Source: Thermoflexibacter sp.
GTDB lineage: Bacteria; Bacteroidota; Bacteroidia; Cytophagales; Thermoflexibacteraceae
Length of the DNA stretch: 25,396 nt
Assembly: GCA_025455345.1 (NCBI GenBank)
Contig: JALOMS010000003.1
Coordinates: 1-25,396 of the forward strand
Direction of reading: 5' to 3'
Made by a program: the position numbers and the translations under genes. Shown here in pieces: positions 1-7,868 of this stretch (positions are counted from its first letter, which is position 1; each line of letters starts with the position of its first letter). The notes under the pieces are model-generated. The model saw only the letters and a program-made list of their open reading frames with translations. It was not told the origin of the DNA and did not search any database.

Positions 1-337
1 GATGATTATCAATACTTCAGACAAATTTTTTGAACTAAAAAAACAAAAAAGCACTTAGTAGCTTACTTTTGTTTGAGAAATAGAAGTAAAACTAAGCGCG
101 ACGAAAGCATTGAATATTTTCAGGACAATAATGCTAAAAATGGAGGGTATTTCCAAACCATTTTATAAATTTCTTTCATATTTCTTATTGTTTTCTTGTA
201 GGGCAAGCGTAGGAACAATTTTTCAAAGATGGCTCTCTGTACAGAAATTTGCAGAAAAATAGTTGGAAAAACCTTTCAAAAACTTTTTAATTTCAGAGAG
301 ATAAGCAGTATTTAACAGGTACTTTGCATTTATTTAG
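1..337. other. Intergenic stretch at the left edge, no convincing gene
   Basis: No substantial reading frame crosses this stretch. The first 33 bases can be read on the plus strand as the last ten codons of a gene entering from the left (DDYQYFRQIF then TGA), and a competing frame ends at 58. Ten to eighteen codons are too few to choose between them. A weak 7-bp inverted repeat (AAAATGG at 137-143, CCATTTT at 158-164) lacks a clear T-tract. The stretch would contain the 3' untranslated region of the TPR gene that ends at 338, but I see no strong terminator for it. Confidence 0.4.
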
Positions 338-1504
338 CTATCCTATCAACTTGTGAAAATCTACATCTTCCCAAAGCCACTCAAAGTCAGGGTCAGCCTT
401 TGCATCTTCTTTCCATTCAGGATTTAAAGATATAGCCTGCTGTAAGTAATTCAAAGATTGCAGTTTATCTTTCTGCAAAGAGAATAAACACGCCAAATTG
501 TAAAGAGGAAAAGAATCGTTTGGATTAATTTCAAGGGCTTTTTGGTAGGCGAAATGCGATTTTTCATAATCTTGCCGCCTCATGTACGAAACCCCTAAAT
601 TGCTCCAATAATCTGCCTCATCAGGCTCAATTTCTATGGCTTTTTGGTAAAAGGTTACTGCTTTCTGATAGTCTTGTAAGTCATCATATATACTACCCAA
701 GCTGTTCCATGCCAAATGATACGCAGGATTGATTTCTGTTGCTTTTTGGTAGCTTCCTATTGCTTTTTCATAGTTCTGAATATGCTCATAAGCAACTCCC
801 AAATTATACCATGCTTTGTATTTCTCTGGTTTAATGTCTATTGCCTTTTGGTAACACCCTATTGCCTTTTCGTAGTTTTGAAGGTCTTTATATACACTCC
901 CCAAATTATTCCAAGCAGAATCGTAGTCAGGAATAATCTCTATTGCCTTTTGATAGTATTCTATTGCTTTTTCATGGTTTTGAAGGCTTTTGTAAGCATT
1001 GCCTAAGTTATACGGTATTGTCCCTTTGTCAGGATTGATTGCTATTGCTTTTTGGTAACATTCTATTGCCTTTTCATGGTTTGCTAAGTCATCATACACA
1101 TTCCCCCAATTATTCCATGCCGCATCAAAGTCGGGATTGATTTCTGTTGCCTTTTGGTAGCTTTCTATGGCTTTTTCATGGTTCTGAAGACTGTAATACG
1201 CATTTCCCAAGTTATACCAATAATCAAAATCGTTGGGATTTATGTGAATCGCATTCGAATAACATTTTATAGCCGCCTCATTATTTCCACTTCGCTGATG
1301 TATAATCCCAACATGATTCCATTCCCAATCAATATTCGCCTCTAATAATTTCTCAATCACCTCCTCACCCAACTGATTATCAGCAAAAATAGCCTTCAAT
1401 TGGTCTAATTTTTCATCTTCTATGCCCAACCTCTCTATTTCTGCAAATAGTTCAGCAAGTTGCAATGCTTCTATTTCCTTGGATAATTCTTCTTTGTTTT
1501 CCAT
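338..1504 (-). CDS. TPR repeat protein, nine repeats
   Basis: A 388-residue protein made almost wholly of tetratricopeptide repeats, which are helical-hairpin scaffolds for protein binding. No signal peptide or membrane segment is visible, so it is probably cytoplasmic. Residues 1 to about 60 form an acidic, Leu/Glu-rich helical N-terminus. Nine 34-residue units follow without gaps, each close to WxNLGxxYxxLxxYEKAI then YQKAIEINP. The chain ends in DPDFEWLWEDVDFHKLIG, a tail common in bacterial TPR proteins. The repeats alternate: units 2, 4 and 6 resemble one another (YNLGxAY), as do 3, 5 and 7 (WNxxGxxYxDL), which suggests growth by duplication of a two-repeat (204-bp) block. The gene starts 71 nt after the saccharopine dehydrogenase stop on the same strand and may be co-transcribed with it. 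The binding partner is unknown. Confidence 0.93.
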   Translation of the reverse strand: MENKEELSKEIEALQLAELFAEIERLGIEDEKLDQLKAIFADNQLGEEVIEKLLEANIDWEWNHVGIIHQRSGNNEAAIKCYSNAIHINPNDFDYWYNLGNAYYSLQNHEKAIESYQKATEINPDFDAAWNNWGNVYDDLANHEKAIECYQKAIAINPDKGTIPYNLGNAYKSLQNHEKAIEYYQKAIEIIPDYDSAWNNLGSVYKDLQNYEKAIGCYQKAIDIKPEKYKAWYNLGVAYEHIQNYEKAIGSYQKATEINPAYHLAWNSLGSIYDDLQDYQKAVTFYQKAIEIEPDEADYWSNLGVSYMRRQDYEKSHFAYQKALEINPNDSFPLYNLACLFSLQKDKLQSLNYLQQAISLNPEWKEDAKADPDFEWLWEDVDFHKLIG

Positions 1505-1575
1505 GTTAAGTAATTGTACAAATTAAATTGACACATTAGCATATAGAAAAAACTTAACCCTTGAGCTATCTCTTA

Positions 1576-2907
1576 CTATGCTACTTTTTCTAAAAATTCA
1601 ACTCCATACTTTTCTAATTCTTTTAATACGGGTAGATAAATCTCTGATTGTACAGGAATGATGACACCACTAAGGTCGATTTTCTTTTCCAAGAGCAACT
1701 TTGCGGCTATGCCTAAGGGCAAGCCCACCGTTTTTGCCATAGCCGTATCTTGTTCATTTTCACCTTTTACAATCAAAGAAGAAAATAGCTTGCGTTTGTC
1801 TCCGTGTAAAGTTTCATACTCGAAAATATGTTGCATTACTATCATATCTTTATCTCCTGCTTCTAACTTCCACTTTTTTTCCAATAAATTTTGAAGTATC
1901 TGAGCTGGTGATGCTTGTTTTAATGCTACTTTTTCATGTCCAAGCAACCCTAACCACTCTATTTTTTTTATCAGCGAATCATTGGTAGAGATATTAAGCA
2001 AATGTGCTAATTTTTCCTCTACCAGATAGACTTTGCTATATTGTAAAAACGAATTGGTGAACTCGCGATAGGTCATATTTTCACTATTTTCAATGACATA
2101 GCTGTCATCTGTCATGCCCAATTGGACAAAAATATTCCAACTTTGACAGAAACCTTTTTTCCGTAAAGTACCTCTTAGCAAAGTAGGAATGTTGGCGATG
2201 CCATAGACTTCTCGGTAGCTCAAAGAATCTCTGTTGGGGTATCCCTCAAACTCTCCATATCCATCAATGTTTACCTCTTCCAAATGATGAAACAAGCGAT
2301 GGTAAGGAACATATTTGTACTGTCCATTGATAATATACTTGGCAGTGCCTTGCCCAGCCAATACTACATTGCGCGGATTCCAAGTAAACTTATAATTCCA
2401 AGGATTGTTGTCATATTCTGGAGCAACCAACCCTCCCGTATAAGACCGAAAGGCAATGATTTTTGATTCCTCTGCTTTTAATCTATCTATGATTTGCATG
2501 GCAGAAAGATGGTCTATACCTGGGTCTAAGCCCATTTCGTTTAAGAATAATAAGCCTTTGGATTTAGCCTCTTCGTTCATTGCCTTGATTTCTGGGGAGA
2601 TGTAGGAAGCGGTAAGTAAGTGTTTGCCAAATTTCAAGCAAGCCTGTGCCGCCTTAACATGAAGGTGAGGCGGCAAGAGAGAAATAACAACGTCAGCATG
2701 GCTAATCTCACTATCTGCTAATTCACGCTGATTGATGTCAAATTGGATTGCCCTGCCGCGAGCGTGATTATTTACTTTTTCTTGGGCAGAAGATAAGCTA
2801 AAATCCCCCACTGTAACTTGCCAATCTTGTAGAGAAGCATGATGTAATAAATAATGAATCAAACTAAAAGAGGAACGCCCCGCACCCAAGAGAAGTATAT
2901 TTTTCAT
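1576..2907 (-). CDS. Saccharopine dehydrogenase (NADP+, L-glutamate-forming type)
   Basis: 443 residues, related to yeast Lys9 and the SDH half of plant and animal lysine-ketoglutarate reductase/saccharopine dehydrogenase. The known reaction splits saccharopine to glutamate and aminoadipate semialdehyde. An N-terminal Rossmann fold opens with MKNILLLGAGRSS. The family core follows: NEMGLDPGIDHLSAM, SYTGGLVAPE, NPWNYKFTWNPRNVVLAGQ and LRGTLRKKGFC, then GLPLGIAAKLLL near the C-terminus. An upstream in-frame ATG at 3057 would add 50 residues. I reject it because the Rossmann glycine motif must lie at the start, and the extension would cover both the promoter and the start of the divergent EboA gene. 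ald and pruA nearby fit a catabolic role, but no lysine-ketoglutarate reductase is seen here, so the pathway direction is inference. Confidence 0.9.
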   Translation of the reverse strand: MKNILLLGAGRSSFSLIHYLLHHASLQDWQVTVGDFSLSSAQEKVNNHARGRAIQFDINQRELADSEISHADVVISLLPPHLHVKAAQACLKFGKHLLTASYISPEIKAMNEEAKSKGLLFLNEMGLDPGIDHLSAMQIIDRLKAEESKIIAFRSYTGGLVAPEYDNNPWNYKFTWNPRNVVLAGQGTAKYIINGQYKYVPYHRLFHHLEEVNIDGYGEFEGYPNRDSLSYREVYGIANIPTLLRGTLRKKGFCQSWNIFVQLGMTDDSYVIENSENMTYREFTNSFLQYSKVYLVEEKLAHLLNISTNDSLIKKIEWLGLLGHEKVALKQASPAQILQNLLEKKWKLEAGDKDMIVMQHIFEYETLHGDKRKLFSSLIVKGENEQDTAMAKTVGLPLGIAAKLLLEKKIDLSGVIIPVQSEIYLPVLKELEKYGVEFLEKVA

Positions 2908-2965
2908 CTTATATAGAAATTTATTTGAAAGCGCAATTTTATTATTTTTAATTTGGAATCCAAAC

Positions 2966-2996
2966 TTGTTTGTATTTTCAGAATACGCTAAATTTG
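2966..2996 (+). promoter_or_regulatory. Predicted Bacteroidota-type promoter of the EboA-family gene
   Basis: A -33 TTG at 2966-2968 is followed after 20 nt by TAAATTTG at 2989-2996, a full match to the Bacteroidota -7 box TAnnTTTG. It ends 41 nt before the ATG at 3038. The site lies inside the rejected upstream extension of the saccharopine dehydrogenase frame, which supports the shorter start for that gene. Based on consensus match only. Confidence 0.55.
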
Positions 2997-3037
2997 TAAA
3001 ACTCACAAGACTTATTTCATATCTAAAATAATCAATT

Positions 3038-3940
3038 ATGACCATAGTGGATTCCAATATCAGCGCAATAAAAGATTTTTTATATCAAATTGTTGTAAAA
3101 CAGGTAGATGAAAATGCTAAACAATGGCTAAATCAAAAAATAGCCTTACTAAAAGATGCTTTTTCTGCTCAGAATTTTTATATTGCTTTTACTTCTGCGC
3201 CTCGTTTTGTAGGCAAGAAAAATTTAGCAGTTTCCCAAGAAGAGCTTGCTCAAGCAGACAGATTGAGAGAAGGTTTTAAGCCTGAAGATTGGACGATAGA
3301 CAGGGCTGTAAGGGTATTGTTAGTTTTATACATACCTACTCAAAATGCAGAAAATCATTTTACTGTGTTAGATAAAGTTTTTCAAACCGCCGAGGTCAAT
3401 GAGTTGGTAGCTTTATATTCTTCTTTGCCTTTATTGCCTTTCCCTGAATATTACATCAATAGGTGTGCGGAGGGAGTGCGTACTAATATTGCACCTGTTT
3501 TTGAAGCAACAGCCCTGAATAACCCCTTTCCTGCTGACTATTTAGACGAAAATGCGTGGAATCAATTATTTTTGAAGGCTATTTTTACAGGTAAACTTGT
3601 TTACAAGATTCAAGGCATACAAAAGCGAGCCAATCTTGCATTGGCGCAGATATGTTCGGATTATGCACATGAGCGTTGGGCGGCTGGGCGCAAGATTACA
3701 CCTGAATTGTGGATGCCCATTGCTCATTTTGTAGATGATAAAATAATAAAAGATTTGGAACGCCTCAAGTCAAGTACGGACATCCTCCAACAGCAAGCAT
3801 TGGTATTAGTTTGTTTGGAAAGCCAAAACCAAGGAGCAAAAAAACTATTAGAGGGATTAGAACTTTTGGAAGAAGAAGCCAAACGTTCTGTATTCTCTTG
3901 GGAAAGCATCTCTAAGCAGTGGCATACTGAAAATGATTAA
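3038..3940 (+). CDS. EboA-family protein, stand-alone
   Basis: A 300-residue soluble, largely helical protein that I recognise as EboA family from a central block including NPFPADYLDENAWNQLFLKA, KAIFTGKLVYKIQG and RANLALAQICSDYAHERWAAGR. EboA belongs to the ebo gene set (EboA-F) of many Bacteroidota and cyanobacteria, where the set is linked to export or handling of a prenylated or scytonemin-type precursor; EboA's own activity is unknown. No signal peptide or transmembrane segment is visible. None of the usual partners is next to it: no TatD-like EboB, UbiA-like EboC or dehydroquinate-synthase-like EboD. The gene sits alone between a divergent saccharopine dehydrogenase and a convergent ald. 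The other ebo genes may lie elsewhere, or the protein may work alone. The ATG at 3038 is the first in frame and lies a suitable distance behind a promoter match. Confidence 0.75.
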   Translation: MTIVDSNISAIKDFLYQIVVKQVDENAKQWLNQKIALLKDAFSAQNFYIAFTSAPRFVGKKNLAVSQEELAQADRLREGFKPEDWTIDRAVRVLLVLYIPTQNAENHFTVLDKVFQTAEVNELVALYSSLPLLPFPEYYINRCAEGVRTNIAPVFEATALNNPFPADYLDENAWNQLFLKAIFTGKLVYKIQGIQKRANLALAQICSDYAHERWAAGRKITPELWMPIAHFVDDKIIKDLERLKSSTDILQQQALVLVCLESQNQGAKKLLEGLELLEEEAKRSVFSWESISKQWHTEND

Positions 3941-3993
3941 ATTTTCAATGTCTAATTTATGAAACTTAATGAGCAGGGTGAACTCTTATTCAT

Positions 3994-4022
3994 TTGTCTG
4001 ACACCGCGAAGGTGTCAGACAA
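3994..4022. repeat. Hairpin repeat copy 1, likely bidirectional terminator or REP-like element
   Basis: A perfect 12-bp inverted repeat (TTGTCTGACACC / GGTGTCAGACAA) around a 5-nt loop GCGAA, in the convergent gap between the EboA-family gene and ald. A second copy is at 13987-14015 with the same loop and a swapped base pair in the stem. On the plus strand a T-rich run (GTTTTT) follows, so it could terminate the EboA-family transcript; read on the minus strand it could do the same for ald. An outer 8-bp inverted repeat (ACTTAATG 3964-3971, CATTAAGT 4031-4038) encloses it. The symmetry is read directly; function is inferred. Confidence 0.85.
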
Positions 4023-4089
4023 GTTTTTGACATTAAGTACATTTATTTTTGTTGATATACTTAATACTCTATGAAATCACAAGCCTTGT

Positions 4090-5205
4090 TTAATTCAAAA
4101 CTTCATTGACATTGGTATAAGCCAAATTCCAAGCATCAGCCACTCCCTGATAAACAACTTTTCCATTGACTACATTCAAGCCAAGTAAGAGGTCTTTATT
4201 TGCTTTGCAAGCCTTTTGCCAGCCATTATTGGCTAACTGTACTATGTAGGGAAGTGTGGCATTGGTCAGAGCCACTGTAGAAGTATAAGGTACGGCTCCG
4301 GGCATATTAGCAACGCAGTAATGAACTACATCGTCTATGATATAAGTAGGATTTTCGTGTGTAGTTGGGCGACTTGTCTCAAAACACCCTCCTTGGTCTA
4401 TTGCCACATCAACTAAAACCGTTCCCGCCCTCATATATTTTAGCATCTCTCTGGTAATGAGTTTGGGAGCTTTGGCTCCAGGTATCAATACTGCCCCAAT
4501 AATCAAATCTGACTGCTTTATTTCTTGGATAATATTATATCTGCTTGACATGACGGTAGTTACATTCGCAGGCATAATATCATCTAACTGGCGAAGGCGT
4601 GGCAAGCTAATATCCATGAGGGTTACGTTTGCACCTAATCCAGCCGCCATTTTAGCCGCATGCGTTCCTACTATTCCACCACCTAAGACAAGCACATTTG
4701 CGGCTTTTACGCCTGGTACGCCTCCTAACAAGATGCCGCGTCCCTTGATAGGCTTTTCCAAGTATTTTGCGCCTTGTTGCACAGACATTCTTCCTGCGAC
4801 CTCTGACATAGGAATCAATAATGGCAAGCTACGGTCAGTGCGTTCTACGGTTTCATAGGCTAAACAAACCGCATTGCTCTTAATCATTGCGTGGGTAAGT
4901 TCCTCAGAAGAAGCAAAGTGGAAATAGGTAAAAACCAATTGATTAGGCTTTATGAGGTTATACTCCTGCTCAATAGGTTCTTTGACTTTGACTATCATCT
5001 CGGCTATATCAAAAATTTCTTTGGCAGAGCCTAATATTTTTGCTCCAGCATCTTTGTATTCTTCATCGCTAAAGCCACTATTTTCCCCAGCACTTGCTTG
5101 GATATATACTGTATGTCCTTTCTCTACTAACTCATCTGCGCCAGAAGGGGTAAGGGCGACACGATTTTCATTATTTTTGATTTCTTTTGGGACTCCGATT
5201 ATCAT
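4090..5205 (-). CDS. ald: Alanine dehydrogenase
   Basis: A 371-residue cytoplasmic enzyme, the normal length for the family. It catalyses reversible NAD-dependent deamination of L-alanine to pyruvate and ammonia. The N-terminus is the family hallmark (MIIGVPKEIKNNENRVALTP). Pyruvate-binding Arg15 and Lys75 and catalytic His96 are in place, and Asp269 lies in DVAIDQGG, matching the known catalytic Asp. The NAD-binding Rossmann glycines (LGGGIVGTHAAKMA) are at about 173-186, with Asp197 ending the following strand as expected for NAD rather than NADP. The gene has its own promoter match at 5242-5274 and converges on the EboA-family gene across the hairpin repeat. With pruA and saccharopine dehydrogenase it forms a cluster of amino-acid oxidising enzymes, but gaps and separate promoters argue against a single operon. 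Confidence 0.97.
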   Translation of the reverse strand: MIIGVPKEIKNNENRVALTPSGADELVEKGHTVYIQASAGENSGFSDEEYKDAGAKILGSAKEIFDIAEMIVKVKEPIEQEYNLIKPNQLVFTYFHFASSEELTHAMIKSNAVCLAYETVERTDRSLPLLIPMSEVAGRMSVQQGAKYLEKPIKGRGILLGGVPGVKAANVLVLGGGIVGTHAAKMAAGLGANVTLMDISLPRLRQLDDIMPANVTTVMSSRYNIIQEIKQSDLIIGAVLIPGAKAPKLITREMLKYMRAGTVLVDVAIDQGGCFETSRPTTHENPTYIIDDVVHYCVANMPGAVPYTSTVALTNATLPYIVQLANNGWQKACKANKDLLLGLNVVNGKVVYQGVADAWNLAYTNVNEVLN

Positions 5206-5241
5206 AATTTTCGTTATTTATTGTTTAGATACATTTTTTAG

Positions 5242-5274
5242 CAAAAGTAATACTATTGTTGAAAATATTAACAA
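5242..5274 (-). promoter_or_regulatory. ald: Predicted promoter of ald
   Basis: On the minus strand the -7 box is TACTTTTG (plus-strand 5242-5249), with a -33 TTG (5272-5274) 22 nt further upstream. Both match the Bacteroidota consensus. The -7 box ends 36 nt before the ald ATG. The identical octamer, preceded on the plus strand by the same G, is found before pruA. Consensus match only. Confidence 0.5.
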
Positions 5275-5293
5275 TACCTAATCAAAATATAGC

Positions 5294-5329
5294 ATTAGCT
5301 GGTGTACTGCGATAGATTCACCAGCTAAT
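5294..5329 (-). terminator. Hairpin terminator downstream of pruA
   Basis: A perfect 11-bp inverted repeat, ATTAGCTGGTG (5294-5304) and CACCAGCTAAT (5319-5329), with a 14-nt loop, 37 nt beyond the pruA stop. It lies between pruA and the ald promoter, so it would keep pruA transcripts out of ald. The plus-strand side has the stronger T-run (TTTTT) but no plus-strand gene ends here. The minus-strand side is only moderately T-rich, so the exact mode is uncertain. Confidence 0.65.
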
Positions 5330-5366
5330 TTTTGTGTATCAATACTTTTCACCACCACTATAAAAT

Positions 5367-6998
5367 TTATTCTTCTGCTAAGAATGGATAGCGATAATCT
5401 GTCGGAGGTGTAAAGGTTTCTTTGATAGTTCGCGTCGAGACCCAGCGCAAAAGATTATACATTGCTCCTGCTTTATCATTAGTTCCTGAAGCTCGTGCGC
5501 CACCAAAAGGTTGCTGACCTACTACTGCTCCAGTAGGTTTGTCATTGATGTAAAAATTACCCGCCGAATTGATTAATTTTTTAGAAGCAAGGTCAATGGC
5601 ATATCTATCTTGAGCAAAAATAGAACCTGTAAGCGCGTAAGGAGAAGTCATGTCTGTCATTTCTAAGACTTCCTCGAAGAGTTCGGGTTGGTAAACATAG
5701 ATAGTAAGTACGGGTCCAAAAATTTCTTCACACATTGTAACATATTGATTATCATAGGCTCTAAAAATAGTAGGTTCTATGAAATACCCTACGGACTTAT
5801 CGTAATTCCCACCCGCTATCAACTCTACGCCTTGTGCTTTTTTGGCTTCGTTTATGTATTGGGTAATTTTATCAAAAGCGCGCTCGTCGATGACTGCATT
5901 GACAAAGTTCCTAAAATCTTCGGGCGAGCCCATCTTCATACTTTTCAAATCCTCTATCAAGTATTGTTTTACTTCTTCCCAAAGATTGGAAGGAATATAA
6001 GCACGAGATGCAGCGGAGCATTTCTGTCCTTGAAACTCAAAAGCCCCTCTTACTAAGGCTGTTGCTAATGCTTTGGCGTCTGCTGACTTGTGGGCAACCA
6101 CAAAATCCTTTCCGCCCGTTTCGCCTACGATTCTTGGATACGATTTATATTTATGAATATTATTACCTATCATCTTCCAAAGATTTTGGAATACACCAGT
6201 GCTACCCGTAAAGTGTAAGCCTGCAAAATCAGCATGATTGAAAATCACATCTCCTGCATCAGGACCTTCTGTATAAATCAGATTAATGACTCCATCTGGT
6301 AACCCTGCTTCTATGAGTATTTCCATGAAAACGCGAGCGGAGTAGATTTGAGTAAAAGCAGGTTTCCACACAACAGTATTTCCCATGAGAGCGGGCGCAG
6401 TAGGAAGATTACCCCCAATAGCCGTAAAATTAAAAGGAGTAATGGCAAAAACAAAACCTTCTAATGGGCGTTGCTCAAGGCGATTCCATATTCCCGAAGA
6501 AGAAATCACTTGCTGGCTATAGATTTCTGTCATAAAATAGACATTAAATCTCAAAAAATCAATGAGTTCGCAAGCGGAGTCTATTTCTGCCTGATAAATA
6601 TTTTTCGACTGCCCCAACATAGTCGCCGCATTGAGCTTTGCGCGATATTTGGTGGCTATGAGGTCTGCGGCTTTCAAAAATATACTTGCTCTATGTTCCC
6701 AGCTTAGATTCGCCCATGCGTATTTTGCGCCCATTGCGGCTCTAACTGCCTGCTCTACGTGCAAGCTATCGCCCATATTAAAATAACCCAAAGTATGTTG
6801 ATGCTCATAAGGCGGTGCTATGCGTACTTTTTGTTCTGTATAGACGCGTTCACTGCCGATATACATAGGAATATCTATTTGTTCTGATTTCATTTGAGCA
6901 AGCACAGCCTTCAATTCCTTTTTCTCTGGCGAGTTAGGTGCGTAACTTTTAACGGGTTCGTTTATTGGTGTTGGTACTTTAAAATTTCCAAAAATCAT
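5367..6998 (-). CDS. pruA: 1-pyrroline-5-carboxylate (glutamate semialdehyde) dehydrogenase
   Basis: A 543-residue aldehyde dehydrogenase that oxidises glutamate semialdehyde/P5C to glutamate with NAD+, the last step of proline catabolism. The length and the N-terminus (MIFGNFKVPTPINEPVKSYAP) match the stand-alone eukaryote-like P5CDH found across Bacteroidota, not the bifunctional PutA. The ALDH motifs are complete: TPFNFTAIGGNL at about 187-198, FTGSTG at 263-268, catalytic Glu293 in GETGGKD, nucleophile Cys327 in FQGQKCSA, and CEEIFGPVL towards the C-terminus. The partner proline dehydrogenase (PutA/PRODH) is not in the window. The gene has its own promoter match at 7028-7059 and a hairpin terminator downstream. 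It is cytoplasmic. Confidence 0.97.
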   Translation of the reverse strand: MIFGNFKVPTPINEPVKSYAPNSPEKKELKAVLAQMKSEQIDIPMYIGSERVYTEQKVRIAPPYEHQHTLGYFNMGDSLHVEQAVRAAMGAKYAWANLSWEHRASIFLKAADLIATKYRAKLNAATMLGQSKNIYQAEIDSACELIDFLRFNVYFMTEIYSQQVISSSGIWNRLEQRPLEGFVFAITPFNFTAIGGNLPTAPALMGNTVVWKPAFTQIYSARVFMEILIEAGLPDGVINLIYTEGPDAGDVIFNHADFAGLHFTGSTGVFQNLWKMIGNNIHKYKSYPRIVGETGGKDFVVAHKSADAKALATALVRGAFEFQGQKCSAASRAYIPSNLWEEVKQYLIEDLKSMKMGSPEDFRNFVNAVIDERAFDKITQYINEAKKAQGVELIAGGNYDKSVGYFIEPTIFRAYDNQYVTMCEEIFGPVLTIYVYQPELFEEVLEMTDMTSPYALTGSIFAQDRYAIDLASKKLINSAGNFYINDKPTGAVVGQQPFGGARASGTNDKAGAMYNLLRWVSTRTIKETFTPPTDYRYPFLAEE

Positions 6999-7027
6999 AA
7001 TTAGCTATTATTTAGAAGTTATTTTGG

Positions 7028-7059
7028 CAAAAGTAGAAAAATTTTGGTCGTCTATGCAA
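7028..7059 (-). promoter_or_regulatory. pruA: Predicted promoter of pruA
   Basis: The minus-strand -7 box TACTTTTG (plus-strand 7028-7035) has a -33 TTG (7057-7059) 21 nt upstream. It ends 29 nt before the pruA ATG. The same -7 octamer precedes ald. Consensus match only. Confidence 0.5.
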
Positions 7060-7112
7060 TGGAATCATGTCAATTTATCGAAGAAATAGCTTAAAAAATA
7101 CCTGAATAATCA

Positions 7113-7120
7113 TAACTTTG
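7113..7120 (+). promoter_or_regulatory. Possible -7 box for the 7254 lipoprotein gene
   Basis: TAACTTTG matches TAnnTTTG exactly but has no TTG at the expected -33 distance and lies 133 nt before the ATG. The gap between this and the divergent pruA gene (6999-7253) holds no other clear element. Confidence 0.3.
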
Positions 7121-7253
7121 TAAACTTAAATTGAAACTTATAGTTTTAAGTAAGGATATAAACTATCAACCATACCCATAGCATATCGATGATTGCTTCT
7201 AAGTTTTCAAAATTTTTTATTGTAAACAATCAGCATTTTTAGATTATAAAAAT

Positions 7254-7868
7254 ATGAATATCAAATCTTTAAAGTTTATCCCAATCTTATTTTTAATTTT
7301 TGCTTGTCAATTATTGAGTGAAACCAATCAGATGAGTGAAAATGATTTTAAGCAAGTATTGAAATGTTTTCAAAAAGTAAATCTGCCGTATAAAATAGAG
7401 GCTGGTCATGGCAGTGAGAGTCTTTTAGATTCTACTTTTTTCCATCAAAAAATTATAGATTCTCCCATCAAATGGTATCAACTTCCCGCCCAATCAGGAT
7501 TGAGTATCGAAGGGCTTGCCCCAACTCATGAAAATGTCAATTGCGGGACTCTTATCTTTGAAAATAAAGACTTTGTCGTAATAGATATTCAAGATACTCG
7601 AATAGGATTTGACCGTTATCTATTGGTCTGCTCCAAAGAAGGGAACTTGATAGACGGCATACCCGTAGCCCATCTTAGTAAAGGGAAAAGTGGAGACGAA
7701 AGTTTTGATATTGAGCAGTTTAGCGAGATAAACGCCCAATTGGTTATCACTATGACCGAAAATGTCAAACATACATTTTCGGGAGCAAGCAATCAAGATG
7801 AGAATCTTATCAAAAAAGCAATTTATCAAATCAATGAAAAAGGCAAAATCCAATTTGTCAAAAACTAA
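7254..7868 (+). CDS. Putative lipoprotein of unknown function
   Basis: A 204-residue protein I do not recognise. The N-terminus MNIKSLKFIPILFLIFACQLLS has a basic start, a hydrophobic stretch and a possible lipobox ending at Cys18; the residues before it (I-F-A-C) are loose but resemble the M1 aminopeptidase of this window (V-F-A-C). The rest is polar and looks like an alternating beta protein with no catalytic signature I can name. An even pattern of acidic and basic residues and the stretch GTLIFENKDFVVIDIQDTRIG suggest a small periplasmic or outer-membrane-attached globular domain. Its stop codon directly abuts the stop codon of the convergent gene at 7869 with no spacer. Confidence 0.75.
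   Translation: MNIKSLKFIPILFLIFACQLLSETNQMSENDFKQVLKCFQKVNLPYKIEAGHGSESLLDSTFFHQKIIDSPIKWYQLPAQSGLSIEGLAPTHENVNCGTLIFENKDFVVIDIQDTRIGFDRYLLVCSKEGNLIDGIPVAHLSKGKSGDESFDIEQFSEINAQLVITMTENVKHTFSGASNQDENLIKKAIYQINEKGKIQFVKN

Noticed and set aside
2..58. 18-codon plus-strand frame at the left edge
   Set aside because: Too short, lies at the window edge, and a competing frame is equally plausible.
137..164. 7-bp inverted repeat AAAATGG / CCATTTT as a terminator
   Set aside because: Short, AT-rich, loop of 14 nt and no clear T-tract; expected by chance.
700..1250. Regularly spaced similar DNA strings, possible CRISPR array
   Set aside because: The 102-bp period matches the 34-residue TPR unit in frame and the 'spacers' are coding, so this is a protein repeat.
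716..1345. Two plus-strand frames of hydrophobic, membrane-like sequence (716-1006 and 1154-1345)
   Set aside because: They are antisense to the TPR repeats. Repetitive Glu/Lys/Tyr-rich codons read backwards give Phe/Leu/Tyr-rich frames, so the apparent membrane segments are artefacts.
2908..3057. 50-residue N-terminal extension of saccharopine dehydrogenase
   Set aside because: It precedes the Rossmann glycine motif, contains an atypical sequence and overlaps the promoter and start of the divergent gene.
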